NCBI RefSeq assembly: GCF_019175385.1
Contig: NC_083340.1
Span: 15,884,336 to 15,948,335 of the forward strand
Source of the DNA: Lycium barbarum
Lineage: Eukaryota > Streptophyta > Magnoliopsida > Solanales > Solanaceae
DNA length: 64,000 nucleotides
Direction of reading: 5' to 3'
Both the position numbers and the translations under genes were made by a program. Every line of letters begins with the position of its first letter. Position 1 is the first letter of the stretch. The notes under the pieces are model-generated. The model was not told the origin of the DNA. It did not search any database and was given only the letters and a program-made list of their open reading frames with translations. This document shows positions 34,201 to 46,664 of the stretch, one piece after another.

Positions 34201-35798
34201 TGAATGCCTTGGTCCGAGCTTCGGCCATCATGTCTAATGGTCCCTTTATTCTCAACCTTGATTGTGATCACTACATCTACAACTCGCAGGCTATTAGGGA
34301 GGGAATGTGTTTTATGATGGACCGTGGTGGGGATAGAATCTGTTATGTTCAGTTTCCTCAACGTTTTGAGGGAATTGATCCTTCTGACCGTTATGCTAAT
34401 CACAACACTGTTTTCTTTGATGTCAACATGCGTGCCCTTGATGGCCTTCAAGGTCCAATGTATGTGGGGACTGGTTGCCTCTTCCGCAGAACTGCTCTTT
34501 ATGGTTTTGACCCACCACGAACCAAGGAACACCACCCTGGTTGCTGCAGCTGTTGTTTTGGTCAGCGCAAGAGTAAGGCTACCGTGTCTTCTGTCGATAA
34601 TGACAACAGGGCACTTAGAATGGCGGATTTTGATGACGAGGAGATGAATCTTGCTGCCTTTCCTAAAAGGTTTGGTAACTCAAGTTTCCTCATTGATTCC
34701 ATTCCAGTCGCAGAATTCCAAGGTAGACCACTTGCTGATCATCCTGCAGTAAAGAATGGACGACCACCTGGTGCTCTAACTATCCCAAGGGAACTTCTTG
34801 ATGCCTCCACTGTTGCTGAAGCGATCAGTGTCATTTCATGTTGGTATGAGGACAAAACTGAATGGGGTAATAGAGTTGGATGGATTTATGGGTCTGTTAC
34901 TGAAGACGTGGTGACGGGGTATAGGATGCATAATAGGGGTTGGAGATCTATTTACTGTGTGACAAAGAGAGATGCATTCCGTGGCACTGCACCGATCAAT
35001 CTCACTGACAGGCTTCACCAAGTGCTTCGATGGGCCACTGGTTCTGTTGAAATCTTCTTCTCTCGCAACAACGCTTTTTTGGCTAGTCCCAGGATGAAAA
35101 TTTTGCAACGGATTGCCTATCTCAATGTCGGTATCTACCCTTTCACCTCGATATTCCTAATTGTTTACTGCTTCCTCCCAGCACTTTCACTATTCTCTGG
35201 TCAGTTCATCGTCCAGTCCCTGAACGTCACCTTCCTCACATATCTCCTTGCGATCACATTGACTCTCTGCGCGCTTGCGGTTCTCGAGATCAAGTGGTCC
35301 GGGATTTCTTTGGAAGAGTGGTGGCGTAATGAGCAATTTTGGTTAATTGGGGGCACAAGTGCCCATCTTGCTGCTGTGCTTCAAGGGCTGCTAAAAGTGG
35401 TTGCTGGCATTGAGATTTCATTTACACTGACATCAAAATCTGCAGCTGATGATGATGATGAATTTGCTGATCTCTATATCATCAAATGGACTTCCCTTTT
35501 TATCCCACCCATTGTGATCATGATGACTAACTTGATCGCGATAGCTGTTGGTGTAAGCCGGACAATATATAGCACGATACCACAATGGAGCCGGTTGCTA
35601 GGAGGGGTTTTCTTCAGTTTTTGGGTGCTGGCTCATCTCTATCCTTTTGCAAAGGGATTGATGGGAAGGCGCGGAAGGACACCTACAATTGTATTTGTCT
35701 GGTCAGGACTTATCGCCATTACCATTTCGCTTCTGTGGGTTGCCATCAACCCCCCTGCTGGTGCTACTGAAATTGGAGGGTCATTCCAGTTCCCTTGA
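31297..35798 (+). CDS. CSLD3: cellulose synthase-like protein D (CSLD2/3 clade), complete, 1139 aa
   Basis: Exons: 31297-32153, 32714-33521, 34044-35798, all GT-AG with consistent phases. GT2-family polysaccharide synthase of the Golgi/plasma membrane, making a beta-1,4-glucan-type wall polymer in tip-growing or dividing cells. N-terminal RING-like zinc finger has Cys at 115, 120, 136, 138, 143, 146, 158 and 161. There are two membrane segments near 287-330 and six after ~900. Catalytic motifs: ISDDGG (D400), DCD 628-630, TED 841-843, QVLRW 881-885. Length fits the family (about 1120-1180). The N-terminus ([20 protein letters not shown]) and C-terminus ([14 protein letters not shown]) match the CSLD2/CSLD3 type rather than CSLD1/4 or CSLD5. 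In Arabidopsis CSLD3 is KOJAK, needed for root hairs. CSLD2 against CSLD3 is not resolved here. Confidence 0.95.
33776..33896 (+). mobile_element. SINE remnant in CSLD intron 2
   Basis: TTGAGCCGAGGATCTATCGG, then GGTAGGGTTAAGGTCTGCCT, ACCCTCCCCAGACCCCACTT and a GTATGTTGTTG end. This matches the well-known Solanaceae SINE 3' part that ends in TTG repeats. It is truncated at the 5' side and sense-oriented within the intron. Confidence 0.75.
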
Positions 35799-36570
35799 TT
35801 TTTCCTAACAGGCATAGGCCAAATTAGCTCCTGCACATTCCATTTAGATTATTCTTTAGTTTCATCATCCTCCTTTTCTTCCCTCTCTGTAACAAAATGT
35901 GGACACAAGGGCCTTGAATATTATGTGGATTTTTGCCATCACTATTGTCCTTGAATTTTTGTTTATGATTCAATGTTCATAGGAAAGGGCAAAACATACA
36001 ATACGTTATTTGTAATCAAAGCCTCAAAAATAGATATATGAAAGTCAGATTCCTTTGATATTATCTTTGCACCATTCTTACTTTTGAGGTTTTCGGCTTT
36101 GCCGTGACATTTTTTTTATTTTTATTTTAAGAAACTTCAGACATTGTCAAACAAATGAACTCTAAACTTGTTTCAACCTAAAATTTGGCGCATATTGCAC
36201 ACAATTTGAAGAAGTCTTGTTGCATGTGCTCACATAAGAAATATGATAATGCAGCTCGTTGTCAATTCTTAAGTCATCTGTTAAGTACTACCAAATCCAT
36301 AAAGTCAAATTTTCTGTTTTCAAACCAACTCCATGACTTCTTCAAAGCAGATTAGCAAAGTGGAGGGGCTCATGCACTTTAAGGAAGGGAATCTGAAGTG
36401 ATATCCTCCTATTCCAATTAAATCACTTATTATAACAACGAAAAGGGGCAAATACATCATCTCAGCTTGGTGCAAACAAGACGAGGTCCAAAACAGTGAA
36501 AAGTTACTCGTTACATGTTATGTGAAAGGCAGCACGTATCTGGTGGAATAATTGAGCCGTGCGGATCCTG
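35799..36570. other. CSLD 3' flank, no further gene
   Basis: AT-rich sequence after the TGA, probably 3' UTR for the first 200 bp. No other feature is recognised. Confidence 0.4.
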
Positions 36571-36730
36571 TATGGAGCCACCCTTGTCCAAAGGGTGTCA
36601 ATTCGCTAGAAAATTACAGTGTAGATGGTACAAACATTTAGATATATACATTATATGTTGAATTCCCATGACTTTTTTCGTGTACTTATTTATATTTTGA
36701 CCTTAATGGAAATTCTGGCTCTGTCACTAG
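36571..36730 (+). repeat. dispersed repeat B, copy 2
   Basis: TATGGAGCCACCCTTGTCC ... ATATGTTGAATTCCCATGAC ... GGAAATTCTGGCTCTGTCAC. It shares order and spacing with the copy at 10398-10576. Confidence 0.6.
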
Positions 36731-37174
36731 ACACCACCATTATTCCAAAAGAAAAAAAAAGTTCGAACACGTTAAATCTTTTTAAGTGCATCTTTTACCT
36801 CTTCAAATGGATGAAGTAGGTTTAGGTGGTTGAACAAAACAACTACTAATCAGCTCAGGACTACGTTCTCCTATTTATTAGTTATATAATATATTTACCT
36901 ATGGACAGTTTCTGAACCTTCCATTCTCAAAAGTTGTGAGAACTCAACCAAACTTTGGTTGAAAGAGTAAACCTTGGAGTAGCCAACACAAATATGTTTT
37001 GGTCAAACATATGAACAAGTTTACTGAATCAATTAGGTGTAAATTTAATATGTTAGTTGCTGATACTTTCATAAAGACGTAGTCCACTTGTCACCTAAGC
37101 CATTAGATTTGAGGGCTAAAACATGGTCACATTGGTTTTGTAAAAAATTAGATCAGTTTTTGGATTGCTTGTTA

Positions 37175-37350
37175 ATATTTAGCCACCATTTGAAATGTTA
37201 TTGAGAAATAATCATTTTTCAGGCAGAAATAACATTTAAACCAAAGTACTCCAAGCTAAAATACAGAATAACTCTTTGACAAGTGAAACTCTAGTACAAG
37301 ATGTTGGAGTTCGAAATATTCATGAAGTTTCAAATGTGCAGTTCATACTA
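37175..37350 (+). repeat. dispersed repeat A, copy 2
   Basis: TTAGCCACCATTTGAAATG ... AAGCTAAAATACAGAATAAC ... TGACAAGTGAAACTCTAGTA ... GATGTTGGAGTTCGAAATAT, parallel to 7185-7520. Confidence 0.65.
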
Positions 37351-38298
37351 AAAAAATCAATGTGAAGCTATTACTAAAGGACCCAAAATCTATTGTCAAG
37401 GATACTTAACCTAACACATGGATTTAATTGACTAGAGCTTAGTGTTAAATGTTGTTCATACCATCAATGATGAAGTCAGGAATTTCGTTAATACTATTCA
37501 AGATAAAGAAGTATTGATCTACATACACAATATAATGAATCGCCGAAAGGAATCTTTGGCATAGGCAGCTTCCAATTATTGAATTATTGATGGAGGATAC
37601 ATGGTAGCTACATAATAAAAAGAGGAATATATGCTATCAGAAGAGTATATTTCGATATAGCCAGTTTGGAAAAACAATACCTTTCACCTTTTGAATGTGA
37701 AAAAAAGAAAAAAATCCCTTGACCTAAAAAAGTTTGCAATTTCCAACTGTTACATGAATCATTATGAACTTTATTTTGTAATTTATACCCCAATTGACTC
37801 AACTTTTTCTGGACAAGTAACAAGACTGATAATAAAAGTTTGAGAACACCAATGCTTGAATATCTAAGTAGCAAAACTCTTTTTGAAACATGTTCAGATG
37901 CAGTAATTCTTCTTCCACCTGGATTTTATCCATTTCACTGTGGGTGGCCTATGGACATAGCCTATTTTCTGTTTTTTAAGTATGTGGGATGGATTGATTT
38001 CCATATTGGATTAAGTTGATCCAACTGAGCCCAAATTATTAGAACTTCCTCTAATATTCCTCCATCCTAATGAAATGATATCAGAGATAATCAATCAACC
38101 AAGTATCAATTCCAAATCTAATTAGAGTTGGCTGCATGTATCTTTAATAGTCATTCCACTCTATTCTGATTCACAATCCCACTACTAAATAAATTGTCTT
38201 TAGATGTTTTCTAAAGCGCGACGTTCTATAAATCTCGCACTAATTCCTACAAACGTATAAGTCTCGAATATGATAGATCCGAGAGCTTGTAATTTTGT

Positions 38299-39120
38299 AG
38301 GGGTGTACAAACAAAACTGACAAATCGGACCAAATCGATAATTCAGAAAAATACCCGATTAGTGATTTGGTTTGATATTGAGAAAAAAAAATCTGATCAT
38401 AATTGGTTTGGTTTGATTTTAACTAAAAATAAGTCAAGCCGATCCAAACCAACCATTAGATATATACAATATTTTAATGTAACTTATAAATATTTCTTAA
38501 GTATTTTTCATAGTTTTTATCTTTCAACATATTATTTTAAGCGTGGACTAAAATTTTTAAATGGTCTAATAAGTTTTGTAGCCCATAGATGTTAGTAACT
38601 CAAATAAAGTCCAAACTCAAACCAAAACCAAATCAATACTATGCTAACAAAAGAAATTCAATGTTAACACTAGGAATGACAATAACGTTTGATATCTATT
38701 CTTTAGTTTTGCATTGGTTTAAACAGTGAAAATACATAACTTAATTTTATTTTTTGTCATATTATTACTTATTAATCGTACTTATTTTAGCATGACTTAG
38801 TGTTTTTAGATTATGGTCATTTTCATTATGGCTTATTAATTAGCAATATTTATTTTATGCGATTTAATATTTTATGAAAATATCATCACTCATCACACAT
38901 TTTGTGTTATTTTCTTAAGAAACACCTTAATTATATAATTGTGTCTTACTAGGACTAAAAAAATTGAAATAAAAGTTATATGTTTTGTATGAAGAGTTTT
39001 CCTGAAAAAACCCCGAGAAAACTGAGAAACTCGAAAAAAATGTAAATTTAAAAACCCAACATAATTGATTTGGTTTGATATTTAAAAAAATCTGAACCAA
39101 CTCGATTCAAGTACACCCCT
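38299..39120. mobile_element. non-autonomous element with AGGGGTGTAC ends (hAT-like)
   Basis: Left end AGGGGTGTACAAACAAAAC, right end inverted AGGGGTGTACTTGAATCG. The inner sequence is GATTTGGTTTGATATT on both sides. The flanks do not show a clean 8-bp duplication. Family assignment rests on the AGGGGTGT termini, which are common in plant hAT derivatives. Confidence 0.55.
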
Positions 39121-39594
39121 ACCTCCATGTGATTTTATGTCTACTTCATTCTCTTTAGCACGTTCAATCATTAAAGTGTCGCACTCACATACTAGTGCAA
39201 GTGTTTGGAGATTTTCATAAGACATGGCTAAACTATCTCAAGTAACCTTTTCTTAGTTTGGTCGTTATTTCATAAAATTCATAAAACAAGTGGCAGCCCC
39301 AAAACCGATATTTGTGCACTTGTCATAAAAGAATCAACCAAAAAGAAAGAAATTTCATTTTTGTGAAGAAATTTCATTTTTGTGCTCTTTGTTGGAATTA
39401 ATTTCATAAAACAAGTGGAAAATTTCTTTCTTTTTTTGTTGTTTAAAAGAATCATTAATTCCATGTCTACTAATATTAAAAAGGAAAATATTCCAGTCCT
39501 AGCACACAAGTTCTCTAACTTCAGTAGCCTTTTCGTTGTTCTCTCTTCTCACTAGTAATTGTACTTACCACCGAGAGTTGTGTTGGGATGAATA

Positions 39595-39725
39595 TGATCT
39601 TTCCACTATCAAAGATCTCGGTTTATAGTTCCAAGTATGAATAAAGAAATCCTTTAACGGGCTTTATGCGGATCAAATCTGAATTGATCTGGCCCCTAAT
39701 GCAGTATCATACACTTGGTGAAAAA
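39595..39725 (+). mobile_element. SolS-type SINE remnant, copy 1
   Basis: AATAAAGAAATCCTTTAACG, then GGCTTTATGCGGATCAAATC and TGGCCCCTAATGCAGTATCA. This follows the layout of the Solanaceae SINE body (..GGGCTTT..GCGAATCTGAATT..GGGCCCCAATGC). It is degraded, with no intact tRNA head. Confidence 0.5.
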
Positions 39726-40085
39726 TAAAAATAAAAGAATTTGGACTTAGAGAAACAGGGAATACTATTGATAGCAACATTTAGATCAATCAAGCTGTTA
39801 ATATCTAATTAAGCCAGTTAATAACGTGAGAGAAACAGATTGAAATAGCGGTACTGAGACTAGACCTGTAGTACAAGAAGGAATAGTTTCAATTTGCATG
39901 TTACTGAGTTACATGTCAAGTAGGATCAAATAGGACTATCTATTAAATGCCGTGATTTAATTTTGTGGCAATACAATAAGAAAACAGGCTACTTACTTTT
40001 ATAACTAAATACAAAGAACAAACGTCACATACTTTCACAGTACTTAAAAAAATAAATTCTCCTTTCCTTCAACACACAAAAAAAC

Positions 40086-40878
40086 ATGACAATGAACCAT
40101 ATGAGTCAATTTTCAGCTGGAGAAACAGGACATGGTGGTGGTGCTGGTGCAAAGATATTACGTGAACCTGGTATTCCCCTTTCGTGACGAAGACATATGA
40201 AATGGTGGAGGATCCGAACACGAACTCTATCATCTGTTGGAGTCCATCTGGTACTAGTTTCGTTATTTGGGATCATATCAGATTTAGTTTCGAGCTTTTA
40301 CCAAAATATTTCAAGCATACTAATATGTCAAGCTTCACTTGTCAGCTCAATAACTGTGTAAGTTACCGCGTTTCTTGATGACTATGTACATATTTCCAAT
40401 ACAACGGTGATTGAAACTTATTTAACTCCAATTGTGTATTGATGATATGATTCTACAGGGGTTCAAGAAGATTGGACATCAAAAATTGGAGTATGAAAAC
40501 TATTGGTTTCAAGCGGGGAAAAAACACTTGCTGACTAACATAAAGAGGCGACACTAAAGTCTGAAGAAAGATTTTAATCAAGAAACTAATTACTATTCTG
40601 GAGTAGAGGAAGAGCTGAGGAGCCAGAGAGATATCAAGGATACATTGAAGTTAGAAATCGAGAAGCTGAAGGAGAGACGATACAATATGGCTAAAAGTAT
40701 CGCCTCTTTGAAGGAATACTTGAAAAATTCAGAAGCCGAGTCCATGAAACTTCTCTGTTTTCTGGCAAAAGCAGTTAAACAAGCGAAGCGTGATGTGGAA
40801 GTTAGAGATATATTCACGAGGAAACCTAGAGTAGAGGATACATCAGGAAGTAGCAAAAGCTCGGGGAACATCATGTAA
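40086..40878 (+). pseudogene. class A heat-stress transcription factor pseudogene
   Basis: Two exons with the conserved HSF intron position: 40086-40357 and 40459-40878. An HSF DNA-binding domain is clear: KTYEMVEDPNTNSIICWS, GTSFVIWDH, LLPKYFKHTNMSSF, then after the intron GFKKIGHQKLEYENYWFQAG. A coiled-coil oligomerisation region follows (LEIEKLKERRYNMAKSIASL). HSFs bind heat-shock elements as trimers in the nucleus. The ATG reads ILREPGIP and then shifts frame, because a C is missing before the expected PFVTK. A TAA stops exon 2 after NIKRRH. The RQLNTY-like recognition-helix motif reads CQLNNC. The usual activation domain and NLS region are reduced or absent. It is therefore almost certainly non-functional. 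Confidence 0.85.
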
Positions 40879-41193
40879 GCGAGTTCCTATGAATGGGCAA
40901 AGTAAGGCACTCCCGTACTTTTTTCGATTATTATGAGTAGATAGTCACACTATAATGTGAATAAAACAAGAAGTCATTGGGATGAACATAAAGTGACAAT
41001 ACACGTAGTGAAGAAAACCAAGAAAATCATTGTAAAAATAGTGAACGCTGTTTTTGCTCTTCAACCAACCACCACATAGATATTTATACCACTCATGTAA
41101 TACTAATCTCTTTGATACACCACCAACTAATAGGAGTATAATATTTTTTACAAACCATAATATTCACCTTGTATACCTTAATTATACAAATTA

Positions 41194-44100
41194 TTACATT
41201 GCAGCAGCAGAAGCACGTTGGCCAGACTTTGATGAACTACCACCACCAGCCACCCTATTCCGCCGCCTAGAGCTCCGTCCCGGACGGTGTTTCCTATGGC
41301 CGTGGCTACCACCAAACTTCATCTTTTGCCTAAGCCTTCCACTGTCCTTAAACAAGTCCCTTTCAGACTGAGCAATCACACATTCTGGTGGTGGCACAGG
41401 GTACCTAAGGTTATCATAGCAATAAGAATAGTACATGTATCTTTCTCTAAAGAATTTCATGGATTTTCGCCTTTCAGGTGTGATGTTAGAGTAATTTTTA
41501 GCAAGTAATTTTGCAATCCTATCAGTGCAATTTGTAGACGAAATTTGTTCAATTGGATCTACTATGCAGCCTTCAAGAACTAAGTCTTTAAGCTCTGTTG
41601 CAAAAGGCTCATGTTTGTAGTCCACTTTAGCTTTGCCACCATTTGTAGCCCAAGATGATGCATCCCAAATTGTGGCATATAAAGACATTGGCTTTGATGG
41701 AAAGTCCCCTCCCATTGCTGGATGGCGATTTACTTCTCTAATTGGTGTCTCATCAATGTAAAATCTGTGAGAAAAAGGAAACAAAACCAAGGTTTTTGGG
41801 GTTAGTTGAAAGACTCAAAAATGGAAAAAACAAGTCTTTTACCTCTTGATAATCAGTTTAACTTCTATAACTATTAGCCTTATGTTGCTCGAACTTTTCA
41901 AAAAAGTTGACGGGTGCGTGTGGGATTCTCTAAAAATAGTTCATGTTTTGAGGATCCGATACGGTTTGGGGTAATATTTTTGGAGAGTTCGAGCAACATA
42001 AATTATAGGTAACTGCTTATAATAAGTGTAACTAGATATTTGAAAAATATAGCAAACAATATGTAAGCAACAAGTTAAATTACACTTGGTGTGCAAAAAT
42101 TCTTCACGATGTCAATATATATAAGTTTAATCCTCTGATAATCATGCAATTTCAATCCTTTGATAATTATCACGTGATTGTCTCAACATCTTATGCAACT
42201 AAAAAGGCAATACAATCTTCAACAAGTTGAGGAAAAATGTACACAAATTAATGTTGTGAATTTGAGCCCCCGTCTTCCAAATGATCTGTCTATATATATA
42301 TATATTGAAGGTCTATGAATAATTTGTTTGACAACTTTCTGGTAATGTGCAACTGTAAAGGGGACTTTTTTAAAAAAAAAAAAAAAAAAAAAAACTGAAA
42401 TCATTCATTATGATTAATTCAATAAGTTAAAGAAAATAATCAAGAAAAGAAAATAGAAGCAAGTTGTCAATTACTTATCTAAGATACTTCTTTAATGGTT
42501 TTCCAAATCTAGATTATATTGGAAAAATCACCAAATATTTCACTATGGATTTTACTCACTCCCAAGTATAGGAAGCATATCAAAATATTTAGGAAGAGTA
42601 ATATTGACACATATCTACCAAGATTGTTGAATGATTAGCTGACACTAAGAGCTTGAATATCAAATAAACAAATCTATGCCTTATTGTGAATATCAAATCG
42701 CAAGTCATTTTTTCAAGAATCATACTCAATAAGGAAGAGTTAGGGCAATAATCATCCTCAACTTTTTAAACAACTTGCTAACTTTATCTCAGAAAAAGAT
42801 GACAAAACAGTTCAAAATAGGCCACTATCATATCTTCAGGAAAGATAACTAAACCTCCCATGTAATTAGCGGGAGATTTTGTTTTGTAATTCATTAATTA
42901 TATTAGTTTGATAATATGACCGTTTTCACATGATGATATCAGTAAAAGATAACACAGAAAACCTTGCAGGTAGGATCATTTTTGTGGGTTCAAATTTTCT
43001 TTATAAAGCATTCTTCTTTTTTGGTTGAATTACAACATTCAGTTGGGCATATCAGTAAAAATTTGTGGCAATGTATAACTAAAAACTTGTTACTAGTGAG
43101 TGCACTCCAAAGAATTTTAGGCAAACTACAGTAAATAAGAGTAATAAGTTCCAAAGTCATGACTTATTGACCTTTTTTAAAGAATAGACAAACTCTTTAA
43201 GCGTGTACATATACAATTAGTGCAAATGTCATTTGGAAAACAGCCAATCACGCCAGTTTTCCAGCTTTAAAGAATTTTGCTAGAAAAAGGAAAAAGTAAC
43301 TACAGTAGTTGCATTACCATATAACGTGCAATTAGAACTTTATACCCTTTTAGAAGATTATTCACTCTCATTAATTAATGATCTAATCAACAATTTACTG
43401 CATTTAATTATTTGCATCAGCTGATCCAATAATTAATGTAACAACTTTGGCATGTAATGATCACCCCTTTCCACCAAAGGGAAAAACAAAAATATGAAAA
43501 GAAAACTGCAGAGAAAAAATTAGTTTTACTAAATTAACTTTCAGAAAAGACCAACTATATGGCAATAAACTACCTAAAAGCAGAAGCTAACCATTATCTT
43601 ATTCAACAAAAAAGCAGTAATAGTAACAAAATAATTTTAGTGTCAAACTTTTTTGAAAACGAGTCCAAATCTTTCTTCCTTAGAAATTTCTCTCTCCGCG
43701 TTAGGCCAAAAAGTATGGACAATACCATTTACAACAATTTTCTTGCTGCCGCATGCTAGCTTTTCACAACTAAGAGAATTATTCTATTAAAAGGAAAAAA
43801 GATAACCATCAAGAATCGTCATGCCACGAATGAGATTCCTTCACTCTTAATCAAAGGTTTCGGATTTGACTTTGGAATAAAGAAACTTCTAGTAGAAAGT
43901 ATCACTTGGTTAAATAGGCTCTATGCGGTGCAAATTTAAATTATCGACTAGAGAGTTCAGGATACCAATTAGTGATACCAAAAAAATAACCCGAGTCGGT
44001 TTGGCGTAGTTTAAGCAGTTTCAAGTGAATGAATACTCCGAGATAGAACGAGAGAATTTGAATTTGATTAATTCAACTTATAAAACTTTAGAACAATTAG

Positions 44101-45629
44101 AAAATTACAAAAACGAAACGATTCAGTTTGAACACCCGAGGGAATAAATATCAAGCAATAAAAAGCATTTAAGTGTTGAAGCCATTGATTCTATAAATAA
44201 TCAGTCATATATCTGGAGAGAAGTGCTAAAACTGATAATAAATAAGAGAGAACAAGAAATATAATTAGGAAAAAGATTTAAAAATATAAGGTGCTTACAT
44301 GATGTTTTTGGGGGTCCAAAGAATGCTGTACTGATGGAACTCCTTGCTTGGATCAAACCACATTCTATATCTCTCTTCTCTGCCACGGCTAACGCTGCCA
44401 TTTCCATACAAGTTAGTCTGAAATCTCCATGGCTGCCCATTCACATTCCCCAAAAACTCTATATCTAACTCGTCATGATTCTTCTCAAATGTGTCCGCAT
44501 TTGACGTCTGCATACATCCACATTCAATCAAAATTCAATAAGTATATGCCACTCTTATGAAAAATACAACATATTGCGGAAAACAAAAAGAAAGCCCAGT
44601 GCACTAAGCTCTCTAACTATGGATAAAGTCCAAGAAAAGGTCGGGCACATTAGGAACATTTTTGCAACAACAGTATTAAGAATTTATTTTTAAGTATTGT
44701 TATTTTTCACGTGCAAAATAAGATATTAAGGTAGTTTGGTGCATGAAGCATCCAACATTCACACAGGGTTTGGGGAAGGCTCTGCTGGCTGATGTAGGTA
44801 TCAATGGCTAATTCCACGACTGATTAAGCTCGTGAGCTATAGGTCACACGAAGACAACTTTAACGTTGCATCAAAGCTCCCTTCCAAAATATATATACAT
44901 GTAACTATCACTTATTTTAAATTCCAATTAACAATAGAAAAGTTCAGCACGATGCAACAATAGTCAAACTACATGCATTCTCATACAACTCTTTCTCATC
45001 CAAGATAACAAATGGGCTTCTTCCTTAAAAGAAAAATTCAGGACATGGACATGCATATATTAATTATGACTAAAATAGGTAGTCAAAATAAGGGTTCTTA
45101 AACAATACTTATCTCAAACAATATCTTATGCATACATAAAAAACTATACACATACAAAAACATGCATATATTAATAGGAGTATTAATCTTTCTTAGATAC
45201 TTACATAAAAAGCGACAACGATGCCTGCAGTATATATGGCCGGCAACTTAATACTAGCGCTAAAAAATCCATAATTGTAATATTCCGTTGAAATCACACC
45301 AGACCCTGAAAATAAAATAAATTTACATCAATATACATAGAAATTGTCAATATTACATATATGTATTTATGAAAATAAAAATAATATTGGAAAAAGGTTA
45401 ATGAATTACCTGAGAAACGATTAAGGAGGAGACGAAAACTTGTATCATCAGGAGATCTTTCAATATTGAAATCACTAAAAAGGGGTGAATATCCTTGTTC
45501 AAATGTGATGGTTGACAGATTAAATGCCTTGGTAGTGGTAGCTGTTGCCACGGGAAAAATGTATAACAATAAAATTAGAGAGAAGGGTGTTAATGATTTT
45601 GATAGAGATGAAAGAACTCGATAATCCAT
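41194..45629 (-). CDS. XTH30: xyloglucan endotransglucosylase/hydrolase 30-like, complete, 366 aa
   Basis: Exons on the minus strand: 45629-45410, 45305-45205, 44507-44299, 41764-41194, all GT-AG with matching phases. A GH16 enzyme of the apoplast that cuts and re-joins xyloglucan chains in the primary wall. A signal peptide covers about residues 1-33 (hydrophobic [14 protein letters not shown]). The catalytic motif is [10 protein letters not shown] (E120 nucleophile, D122, E124 acid/base). A nearby N-glycosylation site is N143-G-S. The XET C-terminal domain is marked by [46 protein letters not shown] and the FERSPDD-like N-terminus point to group III-B, closest to XTH30. It is longer than usual XTHs (about 290-345 aa) because of a basic, Ser-rich tail ([15 protein letters not shown]). 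Intron 3 is 2.5 kb and carries repeats. Confidence 0.93.
41880..42001. mobile_element. short fold-back MITE in XTH30 intron 3
   Basis: TATGTTGCTCGAACTTTTCA at the left and GAGAGTTCGAGCAACATA at the right are inverted complements. The centre has CGGGTGCGTGTGGGATTCT and GAGGATCCGATACGG. This matches a small hairpin repeat common across Solanaceae ('TTATGTTGCTCGGACTCTCC'). Confidence 0.8.
43850..43990 (+). mobile_element. SolS-type SINE remnant, copy 2, in XTH30 intron 3
   Basis: GGTTTCGGATTTGACTTTGG ... GGCTCTATGCGGTGCAAATT ... GATACCAATTAGTGATACC. It has the same layout as 39595-39725. Both are degraded. Confidence 0.45.
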
Positions 45630-45719
45630 AACTTCTTTTTTTTTTTGGTTTTGTAATTGTATCTATGAATTTTTTATTTTTGGTTTTTTAATATGTATGT
45701 TGGGTTCCTCTGTTCTACC

Positions 45720-45732
45720 TTATATATATAGT
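45720..45732 (-). promoter_or_regulatory. TATA box of XTH30
   Basis: The minus strand reads ACTATATATATAAGG about 90-100 bp before the ATG, a fitting position for a TATA box with a short 5' UTR. It is inferred from sequence and position. Confidence 0.6.
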
Positions 45733-46290
45733 TCTCTTCTCTTCTGTTTTTTTTTTTTTTTCTCTTCTTTGGATTCTTGGTTTCATAAAGATTTATACTT
45801 GGAAACAGAATATGCAGCCATGAAGAGGAAACAAGAGAGATTTGGCAGGTTTCGGTTTTGAAGGATACAATTACGGAATAATCCTCGTGGTTGGGGATTA
45901 CTTACTAGATTGCCACGAGAATTTTTTGTTTTTGTTGTTTTTTTGAAGAAAAGCAAATTATGAATTTGGGGGAAAAATATATATGAAAGAGAGTTCAACT
46001 CAATATTAGTCAAGTTAATTTGTCTTTTGTCCAGGAAAAAAGTGTAAAGAATTCTTATGATTATTAGATTAAGTTGATTTATAATAACTCTTAATTAGTA
46101 TCAAACTCAATACGATAAATTAAAGAATAGGGCCTGTATGATCTCTTACTACAACAAAATTAAAATATAGTAATATTCTATTTTTTTTTTAATACTAATA
46201 ACAGTATATATAACTTTGAATCGGGACTATATTGGCATGTAGGTGACGTATGCAGGTTCCTAATATGAAAAACAAATGGGGCAATTTGCA

Positions 46291-46613
46291 GGATTGCCCT
46301 TCGCTGGAGGTGGTCTTTAATTTTTATCCCTCAAAATTGTGGTCTTTAAATTCTGCCTACACAGGCAGAATTTGCATGGGCAGAAATTTTGCTTGTGCTC
46401 ATGCAAATTCTGCCTATTTGGCCTTAAGGCAGAATTTGCATGGTAGGCAGAGAATTTTGCAACCTCTGCCTCGCGAAAATTCTGCCTTGCAATTTATTTT
46501 TATTTTTACTAAGCTGGGGTTCAAACCCACAACTTCAGAATGTTAGGCGAGGGGCAATACTTAAAGACCACCAATTTGAAGGGCAAAAATTAAAGACCAC
46601 CCCAAATGAAGGA
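46291..46613. mobile_element. MITE inserted in duplicate copy A
   Basis: The inverted arms share GGTGGTCTTTAATTTTT and GTGGTCTTTAA near both ends. Flanks AATTTGCA and TATATGCA (6 of 8) may be a worn 8-bp duplication. The interior has repeated GGCAGAATTTGCATGG in both orientations. The second half has a GGTTCAAACCC box like a tRNA B-box. Copy B (near 47575-47600) lacks the insert. Confidence 0.7.
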
Positions 46614-46664
46614 TATATGCATATGGACAACTCAAAAGGAAAGCAACATTAGATTAAGTAAATA

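Noticed and set aside
34110..34535. 141-codon minus-strand frame inside CSLD exon 3
   Set aside because: It is a shadow of the CSLD coding frame.
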